Assembly (NCBI GenBank): GCA_001792895.1 | Contig: MARA01000001.1 | Span: 1,612,001 to 1,676,000, forward strand | DNA from: Lentinus brumalis | Taxonomy: Eukaryota > Basidiomycota > Agaricomycetes > Polyporales > Polyporaceae | Direction: 5' to 3' | DNA length: 64,000 bases | Shown here: positions 10,950 to 21,340 of the stretch, piece by piece | How positions within the stretch are numbered: the first letter of the stretch is position 1 | How the letters are laid out: each line of letters opens with the position of its first letter | Program-made: the position numbers and the translations under genes | Notes under the pieces: generated by a model | Database searches by the model: none | The model's input: the letters and a program-made list of their open reading frames with translations, nothing else | What the model was told of the DNA's origin: nothing

Positions 10950-12448
10950 ATGGACAAGGAGGCGACTTCCCGCCACGAGAGCATACGTCGACTGCTCCAG
11001 CTCGTACGTCCGCTCATAATGGTCGGTTCCCCGGTGACCCTCCCAGGTGTTTAGTGGGCGGACCGTCCCTGGAGCTGGAACGAAAAGCTTCGGCCGCCGT
11101 ATCACACGTTCTTGGATGCGTTCGCAGCCATCTGCTCCTCCCACCCTGACTCCCGATCGAACTCGGTCGCACTCGAGCTCCGAGCATCCCACAACGTTCT
11201 CCATATCGCCTCCTGCAAACCTCCTACGCCGGAGTTCAAGCTATTCGCCAGGAAGTGTCGAGCTCAGCTCAAGAAAATCTGCGCTGCGCGGAACGGATGT
11301 GGAGATATCGAGTCAGCAGAGGGCGCGTCTGCCTCCGTGGTCCACCGTGCCTCTCTGCTCAAAGCTCGGAAGGTGCTGAAGCAGGCTACTCAAGTCATCA
11401 TAGACATCGCTGCTTTCCCAGACGCCACACTTCGGTCTTTCCAGGGCCACCTGAGCGAGTTGGTGGACAACATCTTGAACGGCTCCGGCCCTGGTGACAG
11501 GCACAACACATATCGACTGGGGTTTCAGGTGTTGGACGATTTACAGAATCCTCGGATTCATGAGATCGTTGCCAGCGTTGGTGAGTTGCACATCAGAAAG
11601 GTGTGAGCGTATAAGCTGATTATATGCTCAGCTGGGGCAGGGCGTCTGCTCGAGGACTTAGTCGTGCCGCCTCTCGCAATATGCCATCTGTTCTCTAGTC
11701 TTGTCCGCATGTTGAAGTTGGGCAATTTGCATTAAGACTGGTCTGTGCGGTGCTTTGGCTCTTCTGATTCGACTGCGCTGCTGCCTATTGGATCCCCATC
11801 TTCATCACGTTCGTCCTCGTCAGCATCGACCGGCTCTGCCTCCACGACGAATCTTACCGTGCCCGATTCTGAGCCGAGTACTGCAGACACCCTCATCGAC
11901 TGGGTCAAGGAGTACGCTCCGGGCTTTCATATCCGTCCAGACGTCTTCGACGACATTGACAGCGCCAAAGGCGAAGAAGTCCATCTTGACTGCTGTCACG
12001 CCGAGGCGCAAATGCTTCAAGACGCCGTTGCAGGCAAAGTCAGGCTTGAATCCTACATCGGCGTGCCATGTTCGCCTGCGTCCTTCGCATGCTATGCCCT
12101 CTTCCGTGCCGTGAACTCCGTGGTGCGGGGCCGGTATTCCTTCATCCCTCGGTACGAGCTTTGGGCGTGTGGGACCAAGGTGGCTTTCCCGCTGTTCTTG
12201 CCGAGCATGTCGGAGGATGTCGAGGACGCCCTGGTATCTCAGCTCACTAGCGACCTCAAAACGCTGCTAATCGAACGCAGTGCCTTTTTGGCAACGGCAG
12301 ACCGTGCTGCAAAGTTCAGAGTGAGTCTCCCATGGTGATATCCAGCCTCACTGTACTCACAAGTGGGATAACCCAGGCATCTAGGAAATGTCTTATACAG
12401 AGGCTTTGGGATGAGCAGGAAATCGAGGACGCTCTTGAAAGTATTTAG
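10950..12448 (+). pseudogene. Decayed OTT_1508-like deaminase-fold gene (copy 1)
   Basis: Reads alongside the intact minus-strand copy at 17444-18898 over almost its full length. Shared blocks include LDAFAAICSSHPDS, CKPPTPEFKLFA, LLEDL, LDWVKEY/IDWVKEY, EAKML/EAQML, FACYAL and EDALVSHLT/EDALVSQLT. The intron after ASVG has the same position and phase (donor GTGAGTTG in both copies). Two stops lie in frame with no frameshift: TAG at 11052-11054 (intact copy reads NVPWAERT, here GV*WADRP) and TAA at 11733-11735 (intact GNLPEDW, here GNLH*DW). The core keeps CHAE near 11997, but the first Cys of the CxxC pair is Ser (SFAC instead of CFAC). A last exon may run 12385-12448. Premature stops make an active product unlikely. 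Confidence 0.75.
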
Positions 12449-12849
12449 TAAGGACGGCCCTCAGTTGGTTGTGCACGCGAGTAGTGCCATGGGTGGGGCC
12501 GCACTGGGCTACCGTGTCCGGTCCCGATCTTTGCGCCGACTGGACGGCTTAAGTATGGGAAGAGATACCCTTGCCTACCAGATTCCTTCGCAGTCCTACA
12601 GATGTCGCGAGGATCTCGTCGACCTCGACACTGCAGGCAGACGTCACAGATCGTCCACTGTATAGCTACCGCTATGCAGAGTACGTATATCCGGAGACTC
12701 GGAGGGAGACCGAATACCATTGGGTTCACACGGATTGCTCGACCTTCCAATGTGAATTTACTGTACACAGAGTGTCCACCCGAATCATCTCAAGTAGCAA
12801 GGTGTATCTACACATGCCCCGACTATGCCGTTCCGCAGGTCTGAACTCT
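12449..12849. other. Intergenic, nothing assigned
   Basis: About 400 bp between the dead deaminase copy and the alcohol dehydrogenase remnant. Overlapping frames exist in several phases with no recognisable domain. Confidence 0.4.
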
Positions 12850-13617
12850 TCAAGCTGCGGATGGAACAACCACCTTGCGGCCGGTGACGATCCCCGCCTT
12901 CAGTCCATTGAGGACATCGTTCACTTTCTCGAGAGGCTCGGTGGCGACCGCAGGTTTCACGATCCCCTAATTTGACACCGCATTCGCTCAGTGTCAGTGA
13001 CATGCCGCGCGGCCCCGTATATGCGGACAGGCTCACTTAAGCAAGGAGGTCGAGCGAGGCCTTCATGTCGTCCAACGTACCATACAGGCTCGACAAAACT
13101 ACCGTCGGAGACGAGATGATTGTTGGTCACTGGTCAGCAACAAGACGATAGTACGAAGACAGACCAGAGCGTTCTGCTCACCGTTCGTCCGCCACTCGAT
13201 GAGCTCCAGGGAACTCACCGGGAGCTCCTCCGCCGAAACACCAACGAGGACGATCAGCCCCCCGGGGCCCGTCATGTCCGCAACGTCGAGCTTCACAGGC
13301 TGACAGCGTCCTTCGCCAGCGTGAATGCTGCAAGTCGTCAGCCCCGGTAATCCGAGACGGCCAAGTGGGCCGACGCACTCTCCTGAGTAGCCACGAAGTC
13401 GATCACGACGTCGACCTGGAACGGGGCCGCCGCAGGGTCGGTGGGGGCGAGCCCGCCGACATCGAACGCCTGCGCGGCCCCGAAGGAGAGCGCGAGCTCG
13501 CGAGCGGCGGGCTTGATGTCGCACGCGTAGACGGTTGCCCCGTAGCTCTTTGCCAGCTGGACGGCCTGGTGCCCGAGGTCGCCTATGCCGAAGATGAGGA
13601 CGCGCTTACCGCACAAT
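12850..13617 (-). pseudogene. 5'-truncated Zn-type alcohol dehydrogenase remnant (MDR family)
   Basis: The minus strand encodes the NAD(P)-binding half and C-terminus of a medium-chain dehydrogenase. It opens with GKRVLIFGIGDLGHQAVQLA, whose GxGxxG binds the cofactor, then a diverged stretch, GGLIVLVGVSAEELPVSSLE, an intron, SSLYGTLDDMKASLDLLA, a second intron, and GIVKPAVATEPLEKVNDVL to the stop at 12852-12850. The N-terminal GroES-like catalytic domain with the zinc ligands is missing upstream of 13617. A TAA stands exactly at the end of the exon after DLLA, where family members have a sense codon, and the segment near 13270-13330 cannot be read in one frame. Truncation plus an in-frame stop marks real decay. 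It sits between the two inverted deaminase copies. Confidence 0.7.
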
Positions 13618-14747
13618 AACTCGACATGCTAACGACTGTGTGGACTCATCAGGGAGCCTCTATTGGAAGCAGCGACATGCCTCACCTATAGCTGGACAAG
13701 TGTTCTCCCTCCGCCAGCGTCGAAGTGCGTTCGGTAATCGCTATGCGGGCACATATAAGTACGCAGCTGTACAGATATTTGTCCGGTGGGCGCACTGACC
13801 GGTGGCCGCTCGGAGAGCGGCGACGATAGCCCCAGGGGTTATCGGGCAGTAATAGTGGTTATCGACCCTGGGAACAGGGTTGCGTCGCGACGCGCGTGTC
13901 CTGCACAACTAGGTTTGCACCTGGGTGCTTGTGAGTGACCGCCGTATGACACGAACTCACCTGAAACGACATGACACGAGGGCTCCGCTGTCGACAACTG
14001 TGCTTCCTCGCGGAAATCGCTCGGACCAAGACAACCACAATACCATGTCATTTGCAGAACGAATGATCCATTTGCTACGATATAAACGAGGACAGCTCTG
14101 GCTACCATGGAAGTAAGAAGCGAGAACTGGGGGATGTCCGACGCTGTCTCGGGGTTGAAGACTGCGTGGATGTGTTACGTACTTTTCAACAGACGTTGTT
14201 CAATCACTACTAAAGGTTACCCTTGAGCGAACTCTCGTCGGATGATGTGCTACGAGCGAGATTGGGCCGTCAGGGTTTCGCGAAGCTACCACGGAGCGAG
14301 CGAATGCCTCCGAAGGACGCAGATCAAGAGAACCGAAAGCTAGCTGCGCCAGAGCGGGCCGGGTGGTGATAAGAGGAAGAGACGAGCGAGCCACGTTCGA
14401 CGTGCAGCGGATCCTGGTTCCCTGGGGCGATGAACGCAAGGCCATATGACGGGGCGGGCAAGAGCGACGATCAGCCAGAGAGAGCAGAGCTGGCTGCGGC
14501 CGCTGCTGCCGGTCTTGTGCCGGCCCAGGGCGAGACGTAAACGAAGCTGGGCGACCCAAAGAAGGCAGGCGCACTGCGGGGAAACGTCGGGAGGCGCGCG
14601 AGGCCTCGTGCGATGATGTCACATGCAAGCATCATCGATGAGCCCTACAAGAGGACGGCACTCCTAACCCTACTCGTCTTTTCCTGCTCCTCCCCCGTCC
14701 GCTGCGGCGACCGCTCCTCTACGACCGACGGCCACGACGCCCCCGCC
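13618..14747. other. Upstream region of the trehalose synthase gene, no gene recognised
   Basis: About 1.1 kb. A minus-strand frame at 14200-14628 is Arg/Pro/Ser-rich with no domain and looks like chance coding in GC-rich DNA. The region carries an AGGGG (stress-element core) near 13832, but one copy is not enough to claim regulation. Confidence 0.4.
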
Positions 14748-16869
14748 ATGTCCTCCACCACAGAACCAGCGACGCCCGACCTCTCCATTCCCGCTCCCGC
14801 TCCCGGCGAGCAGCGGCACATCATCGTCGTCTCAAACCGCCTCCCCATAACAATTAACAAGGATGCCTCGGGCGAGTACCACTTCAAGATGTCCTCGGGA
14901 GGCCTCGTCTCCGCCCTCTCCGGCTGCAAAAAGTCCATGTCCTTCACATGGATCGGCTGGCCCGGCTTCTTCATCCCTCCAAAGGACCGTCCCATCGTCG
15001 ACAAACGCCTCAAGGAGGAGTACTCGTGCCAAGCCGTCTACCTCGACGACGACATCGCCGACCGCCACTACAACGGCTTCTCCAATTCCATCCTCTGGCC
15101 TCTCTTCCACTACCATCCCGGTGAGATGAACTTCGAGGACGAGAACTGGCTCGCCTACCGTCAGGCGAACATGGCTTTCGCGGAGGCCATCATGACCCAG
15201 CTCGCTCCCGGCTCCATGGTTTGGGTTCAAGATTATCACCTTATGCTCCTCCCCATGCTCCTCCGCACTCTCATCGACGGTCCCCAGAACGTTGGCGACA
15301 TGACTGCCAACGAGGTCGAACGTATCCTCGACGGCGTGAACTGCGAGGAAATCCCGCCTCCTAGATACCCCGACATCAAGATTGGCTTCTTCCTCCACAC
15401 GCCCTTCCCATCCAGTGAGATCTACAGGTCAGTCTTGCTTCGCCACTTTTTGCCATCTCCGCATTCTGGGATGATCACCTGTGATTGGCTTCGTGCGGAC
15501 GAGTCTCCGTCCCGATCCCGGTTCACTGCTTCTAAGGTTCTGCGCATTCTATCAGCGGATTTTCAGTTCCGTGCGTCCTTCTATGCCCAAAACGGGGCTA
15601 GCGAAGTTTGTTCACGACCACGTTCATCTCATTTCGCTCTCCCTATCATGTATGCAGTGCAGATTGCTGACCGCTATGCAGAATTCTCCCCGTCCGTCGA
15701 GAAATCCTGCTCGGTATCCTCTATTCCGACCTCATTGGTTTCCACACATACGATTATGCTCGTCACTTCCTCTCGTCATGCACACGCATCCTCGGCCTCC
15801 CTACGATGCCCAATGGTGTCGAGTTTGAGGGCCGCCTTGCTCACGTCGGCACATTCCCTATCGGTATCGACCCCTCGTCCTTCATCGACAACCTGAAGAA
15901 GGAGTCCGTCCAGAAGCGCATCGCTCAGCTCGAGCAGCGCTTCGCCGGCTGCAAGGTCATCGTCGGCGTCGACCGTCTGGACTACATCAAGGGTGTCCCG
16001 CAGAAGCTCCACGCACTGGAGCTCTTCCTCACGCAGCATCCGGAGTGGATCGGCAAAGTTGTCCTCGCGCAGCTCGCAGTCCCCTCACGTCAGGACGTCG
16101 AGGAGTACCAGAATCTGCGCGCCACAGTCAACGAGCTCGTCGGCCGTATCAACGGACGCTTCGGGACGGTCGACTTCATGCCCATCCACTTCATGCACAA
16201 GAGCTTGGCGTTTGACGAGTTGTGTGCCCTCTACGCCGTCAGCGATGTGTGTCTCGTCACCAGTACGCGAGACGGCATGAACCTGGTGCGTTTCGCCGTG
16301 TGCTCCACATGAGTCTGGCGACTCACGATTGGCCAGGTATCGTACGAGTATATTGCTTGCCAGCAACAGCGGCAGGGTGTCATGATCCTCTCGGAGTTCG
16401 CGGGTGCAGCGCAGAGCTTGAACGGCAGTATCGTCGTCAACCCCTGGGACTCCCAAGAGGTTGCCGATGCCATCTTCCAGGCCGTCACCACGGACGCCGA
16501 GACGCGGGCAGAGAACCACAGGAAGCTGTTCAAGGTGCGTATCTCGAGCGACTTCATCTGGCCGGCCGCCCGCTGACGCAAGCTGCTCTGAAGTACGTCA
16601 ACAAGTACTCGGCGGCGTTCTGGGGCACGTCGTTCGTCCGGGAGATGACGCGTATCGAGCTGCCGGACGCGAAACCCGTGGCTGAGTCGCCCGCAGACTC
16701 GACACCGGATACGCCCGTGAAGACGAACGGGGCGCTGCCGCACCATACGGTCGATGAGCTGAAGGGCGGCCAGGCCGAGTTGCACCTCAGGCAGGACGAG
16801 CTGGACGGGAGCACGCTCAAGAACGGTATGGTGCAGCCAACGCCAGCCGGGAATGCGCCTGCTGTATGA
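14748..16869 (+). CDS. TPS1: Alpha,alpha-trehalose-phosphate synthase (UDP-forming)
   Basis: Four exons: 14748-15427, 15682-16285, 16337-16534, 16594-16869; 585 residues. Makes trehalose-6-phosphate from UDP-glucose and glucose-6-phosphate in the cytosol, the first step of trehalose synthesis. GT20 landmarks: VVSNRLPI at the N-terminus, GGLVSAL, WIGWPG, VWVQDYHLMLLP, GFFLHTPFPSSEIYR, GVDRLDYIKGVPQK, and TRDGMNLVSYEY split by an intron. A roughly 90-residue Pro/Thr/Asp-rich C-terminal extension follows the GT domain; no phosphatase domain is attached, so this is the Tps1-type subunit. The first intron is 254 nt, several times longer than its neighbours. The start at 14748 is taken because it gives the usual short N-terminus; an upstream in-frame region (from 14613) lacks family similarity. 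Confidence 0.92.
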
Positions 16870-17443
16870 GCTCCCTGCGCTTAGTTGCGGACACGTAGAA
16901 GGGGGGGGGAGATCATTGAGAGGTGATTGACTACTATGCATAGACGACTCGGGAGCATACGCACGCACATATATCATCACACACGCTCACGCACACACGA
17001 GGGGAGTCGGAAGAAGAAGGCAATTTATATGTTGTAGTGTATGCACGCTGTCTTTTGTAGTATCTTATTCCATTGCATTCGCAGCGCAAGCAGAGCAAGA
17101 ATTGACCTGACAAACCGTTCACCGTGCGCGTACTTGCACGATCCGTTCTCCTCTGAGGGAGGGGGTAGGAGTCTGAGTCTGACGCGATGATTCTGACGCA
17201 TGAGCGGGGCAGTGACCTCTGATACTTGTACAGCTCTGGATAGGGACGCCCTAGAAGGGATCATATACTATCCGACGGGGAGCGAAGGATATGATTCCCC
17301 TGGAGCCGATTGGGCACATCGTCGCGCTAGTCAGCGGAATTGTGTGGTGATACACTGGATAGTAGTTAGCAACCTGCTTACCTGTCTCATCCACCAGCAT
17401 CCACCACGGCGTTCTGAGACGCCTGCATGTGCTATCGTGAGTA
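16870..17443. other. Convergent intergenic region
   Basis: About 570 bp between the trehalose synthase stop and the 3' end of the intact deaminase-like gene. A short G run lies near 16902-16910. The copy-1 gene suggests a further small 3' exon for the deaminase might fall near 17380-17420, but I could not fix it. Confidence 0.4.
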
Positions 17444-18898
17444 TCATGAGACGGAAAAACAACGAAAATTACTGACAATCATCCGTTTAGTATTATCGGC
17501 CATTGCCAGAACTACTAGGCGTCCGATGACGAGCGACACGAGATCATAGGTGAGGTGAGATACCAGGGCATCCTCGATGTCCTCCCGCATCCTTGGCAAG
17601 GACGGCGGGAAAGGCTCCTCGGTCGCGCAAGCCCAGAGGCGGTACCTGGGGACCATGGAGAACCCGCCCTTCATCGTGGAGTTGACTGCGCGCACCAGGG
17701 CATAGCAGGCAAAGCATACAGGCCTACCCGGCACGCCGAGGTAGGGTTCGATACAGATGTCGTGCTCGACGACGTACTGTAGCATCTTCGCCTCGGGATG
17801 ATGGCAGCCAGGGTGGACTTGGTTGCTCGGGACAGGATCGGTGCCGGCGAAGAGATCCTGACGGATGGGCACACTAGGCACGTACTCCTTGACCCAGTCA
17901 AGGCGCATATCGCCGTCGCCTGTAACCGAGTCAGAGGTATCATCAGTTGTGGCGGAGGGAGCGGCTGAGGAGCTGGAGGGAGTGAGACCAATCGTGGCGG
18001 AGGCGGTGATGGAGCCTGACGAGTCGGACGACGAGAGGTGTGGATGTGGGGTTCCGACAGCAGTGGAGTCATCATCAGGATAGCGTATGCACCAGTCTTC
18101 AGGCAGGTTCCCAGACTTTATCATGCGACCGAGAGCATAGAGGAGGTGGTGTACTGCGACAGACGGCACGCATAGGTCCTCGAGCAGACGCGTAGCGCCA
18201 ACTAAGCAAATGATCATTAGTCCATATGCTTACAACTTCCTGATGCACAACTCACCAATAGTAGACAGGCTCTCGGCACATTGACGATGCTGCATGTCGA
18301 GCCAGACCTGCCACCCCAACGGCTGTACCTGGTACGGGTCGACACCGCACAAGATCTCGTGCGTGAACTCGTTCAGGTGAGTCTGGAACGACCAGAGTGT
18401 GGTGTCTGGGAGGGCAGCGATGTCTTTGATGATTTGCAATGCCTTGGGCTCCCTCAGCACCCTACGAGTCTTGAAGACGCAGGCACGGTGGACCATATAG
18501 GCGAACGCGGTCTCCGCTGACTTGATGTCCGAGTCGCATCCGTCATATGCGGCGCATACTTTCCGGAACTCGGCTCGGCACTTGCTGGCAAATAGCTTGA
18601 ACTCCGGCGTAGGAGGTTTGCACGTAGCGATATGGAGGATGCTTCGGTGTTCTTGGAGCTCCAGTGCGACCGAAGCGGAGTGGGAGTCTGGGTGGGAAGA
18701 GCATATGGCTGCAAACGCGTCCAAGAAGGTCTCGTACGGCGGCCGCTTGCGTGTATCCCAGCTCCAGGTGCGTTCCGCCCACGGAACGTTTGGGAGATGG
18801 TTCGGGAAAACTGTGGGGATGAGCGGGCGGACAAGCGCAAGGAGTTGTTCTAGACTCCTAGGGCGGCGACCCATGTCTTCTTGCATGTCAGCACTCAT
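17444..18898 (-). CDS. OTT_1508-like deaminase-fold protein (copy 2, intact)
   Basis: Exons 18898-18256 and 18201-17444 give 466 residues. The N-terminal half (LDAFAAICSSHPDS to the intron) is a helical domain I cannot name. A Ser/Thr-rich linker (about 265-310) is followed by a compact C-terminal domain: LDWVKEY, then CHHPEAKML with H349-P-E351, and PVCFACYAL with C377 and C380. A H-x-E helix followed by CxxC is the zinc-binding signature of the nucleic-acid/nucleotide deaminase superfamily; arrangement and fungal distribution best match the OTT_1508-like family. Substrate unknown. The HPE variant is less usual than HAE (which copy 1 has), so activity is uncertain. The ATG at 18898 is the first in-frame methionine. 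The gene may continue past 17444 through one more small intron, as copy 1 suggests. Confidence 0.62.
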
Positions 18899-19323
18899 GG
18901 GAACGACTATGGCACAGAGATTCAAAGCGAAGGGCAATGACAGAGTGGCCAAAAGGACAAGCCGGTGTGGGGGTCAGAGGAATCGTTGAACCTAGGGGGC
19001 TCGCTGCCCCTCTTCGGATTCCTTCAGTCAAGGTGCATTTCTCCCACGGTCCATGGCCTTCCTTGGCTCCTCCTGTCTAATGGATCAGTATATCGTATAT
19101 CCTGAGTTCATCTTGAGTGCACAAACACCACCCGTATCTCATAAGTCGTGTAGCGCCGCCCAGGGGCGGCCGTAGCGAAGGCTCAACGCGTTGCGTCACG
19201 GATGTGACATAACGCGTCAGACGCCAGCGCGCTCTGGTGCCGCCCGCCGTGAGTCGGATCCCCGAGTCCGTGTTCGATCTTTCTGCCGCCGTGCACTACC
19301 CACCTACTCCTGGTCATTCGATT
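18899..19323. promoter_or_regulatory. Divergent promoter; two ACGCGT (MCB) boxes upstream of RFC5
   Basis: Perfect ACGCGT hexamers lie at 19186-19191 and 19212-19217, about 110-140 bp before the RFC5 start. ACGCGT is the MluI cell-cycle box bound by MBF in yeasts, which drives G1/S genes for DNA replication. The match to a replication gene is suggestive, not proof. Confidence 0.5.
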
Positions 19324-21060
19324 ATGTCTCTCTGGGTAGATAAGGTCAGACTGTGCAACATATTGGCTTGCTCCTGTCCTGACACGACACCGTTTAGCAC
19401 CGGCCACGCTCGCTCGATGACCTACACTACCACCATGGACTGTCTGCGCGACTAAAGGCTCTTGTCCGTAGCATTCCTGGAGCTTTTCACTGAGATTCGC
19501 CGGGTGTACTGAAGGAGTGCATGAACTTCACAGGCTGCTTCGGGCGACTTCCCCCATATGCTGTTCTATGGTCCTTCTGGAGCGGGCAAGAAGACACGGA
19601 TAGCAGGGACCCTGCTCGAGCTCTTTGGGAAAGGTGTGGAGAAGGTACGTGGCTTTAGTGGTTTTTAGATGCTTGGAGCCTGTGCTTAAGGCTGCGGGGG
19701 GTGGGATGACGACAGCTCAAGATCGACCAACGAGTGTTCCTCACGCCAACAAAGCGGAAGCTTGACGTGAACATCGTGCAGAGCAACTACCACATCGAGA
19801 TCACTCCTAGGTGCGTCCCGCTCGCTCTTCCACGGATCGACGACTCGGTTACAAGCCCTGTCCCGCGAACACAGCGAAGTGGGCAACTATGACAGGGTGG
19901 TCATCCAAGAGATCTTGAAGGAGATCGCGCAGACCCAGCAGGTCGACCTCAGCGCGAAGCAGCGGTTCAAGGGTACGTCCATGTCGTCCATACGCGTCCT
20001 TTCTCGCTCGTGCTCGTGCTCGTGCTCAAGGTCCGTTGCCTCTCCTCTAAATCGCAGTGGTGGTTATCCACGAAGCAGACTCGCTGACGCGCGACGCGCA
20101 AGCGGCGCTCCGTCGGACGATGGAGAAGTACATGTCGAACATGCGTCTCATCCTCTGCGCGAACAGCACGAGCAAGCTCATCGCGCCCATCCGCTCGCGG
20201 TGTCTGCTCATGCGCGTCGCTGCCCCAAGTGCAGAAGAGGTGCGTGTGCTTCCGCTGAGCAAGAACGAGGGCACCAACCACCCGTGCTGGGAGCGCAGAT
20301 GCAGACGGTGCTCGATCACGTCGCCAAACGCGAGGGCTTCTCCATACCGGAGGACACTGTCAAGCTCATCGCTGAAGACGCGAACGGCAACCTGCGAAAA
20401 GCCCTCCTCGTGCTCGAGGCACTCAAGATGCAAAAGTACGTACGCCTTCTCTCTGCTTGCCTCTAATGCGGCCCGCTCACCCACTTGCGCAGTCCCGACC
20501 TGGAGGCGAGCGCCCTCAACATCGCAAAACCTGACTGGGAGACCTACTGCCACAAAGTCGCAGACATGATCATCCAAGAGCAGTCGCCGGCACGCGTCAT
20601 GGAGGTCCGCGCGAAGCTCTACGAGCTTCTCAGCCACTGCATCCCACCGTCCATCGTGATCAAGGTGCGTTCCCTCCCTCGACCTTCGCTAGTTCTGTTT
20701 CAGGGCGTAACTGACCCATGACACAGACGATCGCAGACAAGGTCGTCGAGCAGGTGGACGAGGCGCTCAAGGCCGACATCATGCACTGGGCCGCGATATA
20801 CGTACGTCATAGCTTCCCTGAGTGTCCTGTCTGGGCACTGTCGTCCAGCAAACGCATGCTCATGCGACCATGCTTTGCAGGAGGCACGGATGCGGGTTGG
20901 AAACAAAAAGATCTTCCACCTGGAGGCCTGGGTCGTCAAGGTCATGAGCTTGTACAAGGTCGGTCCCACCCTCCTAAATATCAGTCGTCGACCAGTGCTG
21001 ACTCTCTTGCAGCATTTCTTCTACAGCTTCGACATGGAGGCCGACTTCGACGACTTCTGA
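19324..21060 (+). CDS. RFC5: Replication factor C subunit (yeast Rfc5 / human RFC3 type)
   Basis: Eleven exons: 19324-19344, 19398-19463, 19534-19644, 19716-19810, 19875-19972, 20058-20239, 20299-20435, 20493-20664, 20727-20801, 20881-20958, 21013-21060; 360 residues, close to the 354 of yeast Rfc5. It is a subunit of the clamp loader that opens PCNA at primer ends. MSLWVDK is followed by the conserved [14 protein letters not shown]. Walker A reads GPSGAGKKT, the double-Lys form specific to this subunit; the Walker B region is IHEADSLT and the arginine-finger motif is SRCLLMR. C-terminal collar sequence includes [14 protein letters not shown] and [17 protein letters not shown], both diagnostic. 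Every splice junction keeps phase. Upstream ACGCGT boxes fit cell-cycle control. Confidence 0.94.
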
Positions 21061-21340
21061 GCCGTCAAGCGCTTGCCACATGCCGCATTCCGTCAGCTTG
21101 CCTGCCTCCAGGACGGAATCCCTCATATCCCTTCTATCCGCATTCCGTCAAGCTGTCAGGGCTGTGCGATCTGCTGTTGTATTGTTATTTCAGGGTATAC
21201 TGTATAGTAGTATATAGTTCATGCATTACAGGTCTTCCGTCCCGCACTGTCACCTATCAGAGTTCAGTGTCTGGTATCTCGTCACAAGCATAAGTATCCT
21301 ACACATCGCAGAGTCCAGAACGCGAACCACGAGGTACTTT

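Noticed and set aside
12571..12975. A 134-codon plus-strand frame between the two pseudogenes
   Set aside because: Its 3' part is antisense to the alcohol dehydrogenase remnant and the rest has no recognisable sequence.
19997..20030. A CTCGTG-type run that might be a regulatory repeat
   Set aside because: It lies inside a short intron of RFC5 and is a simple repeat of low complexity.
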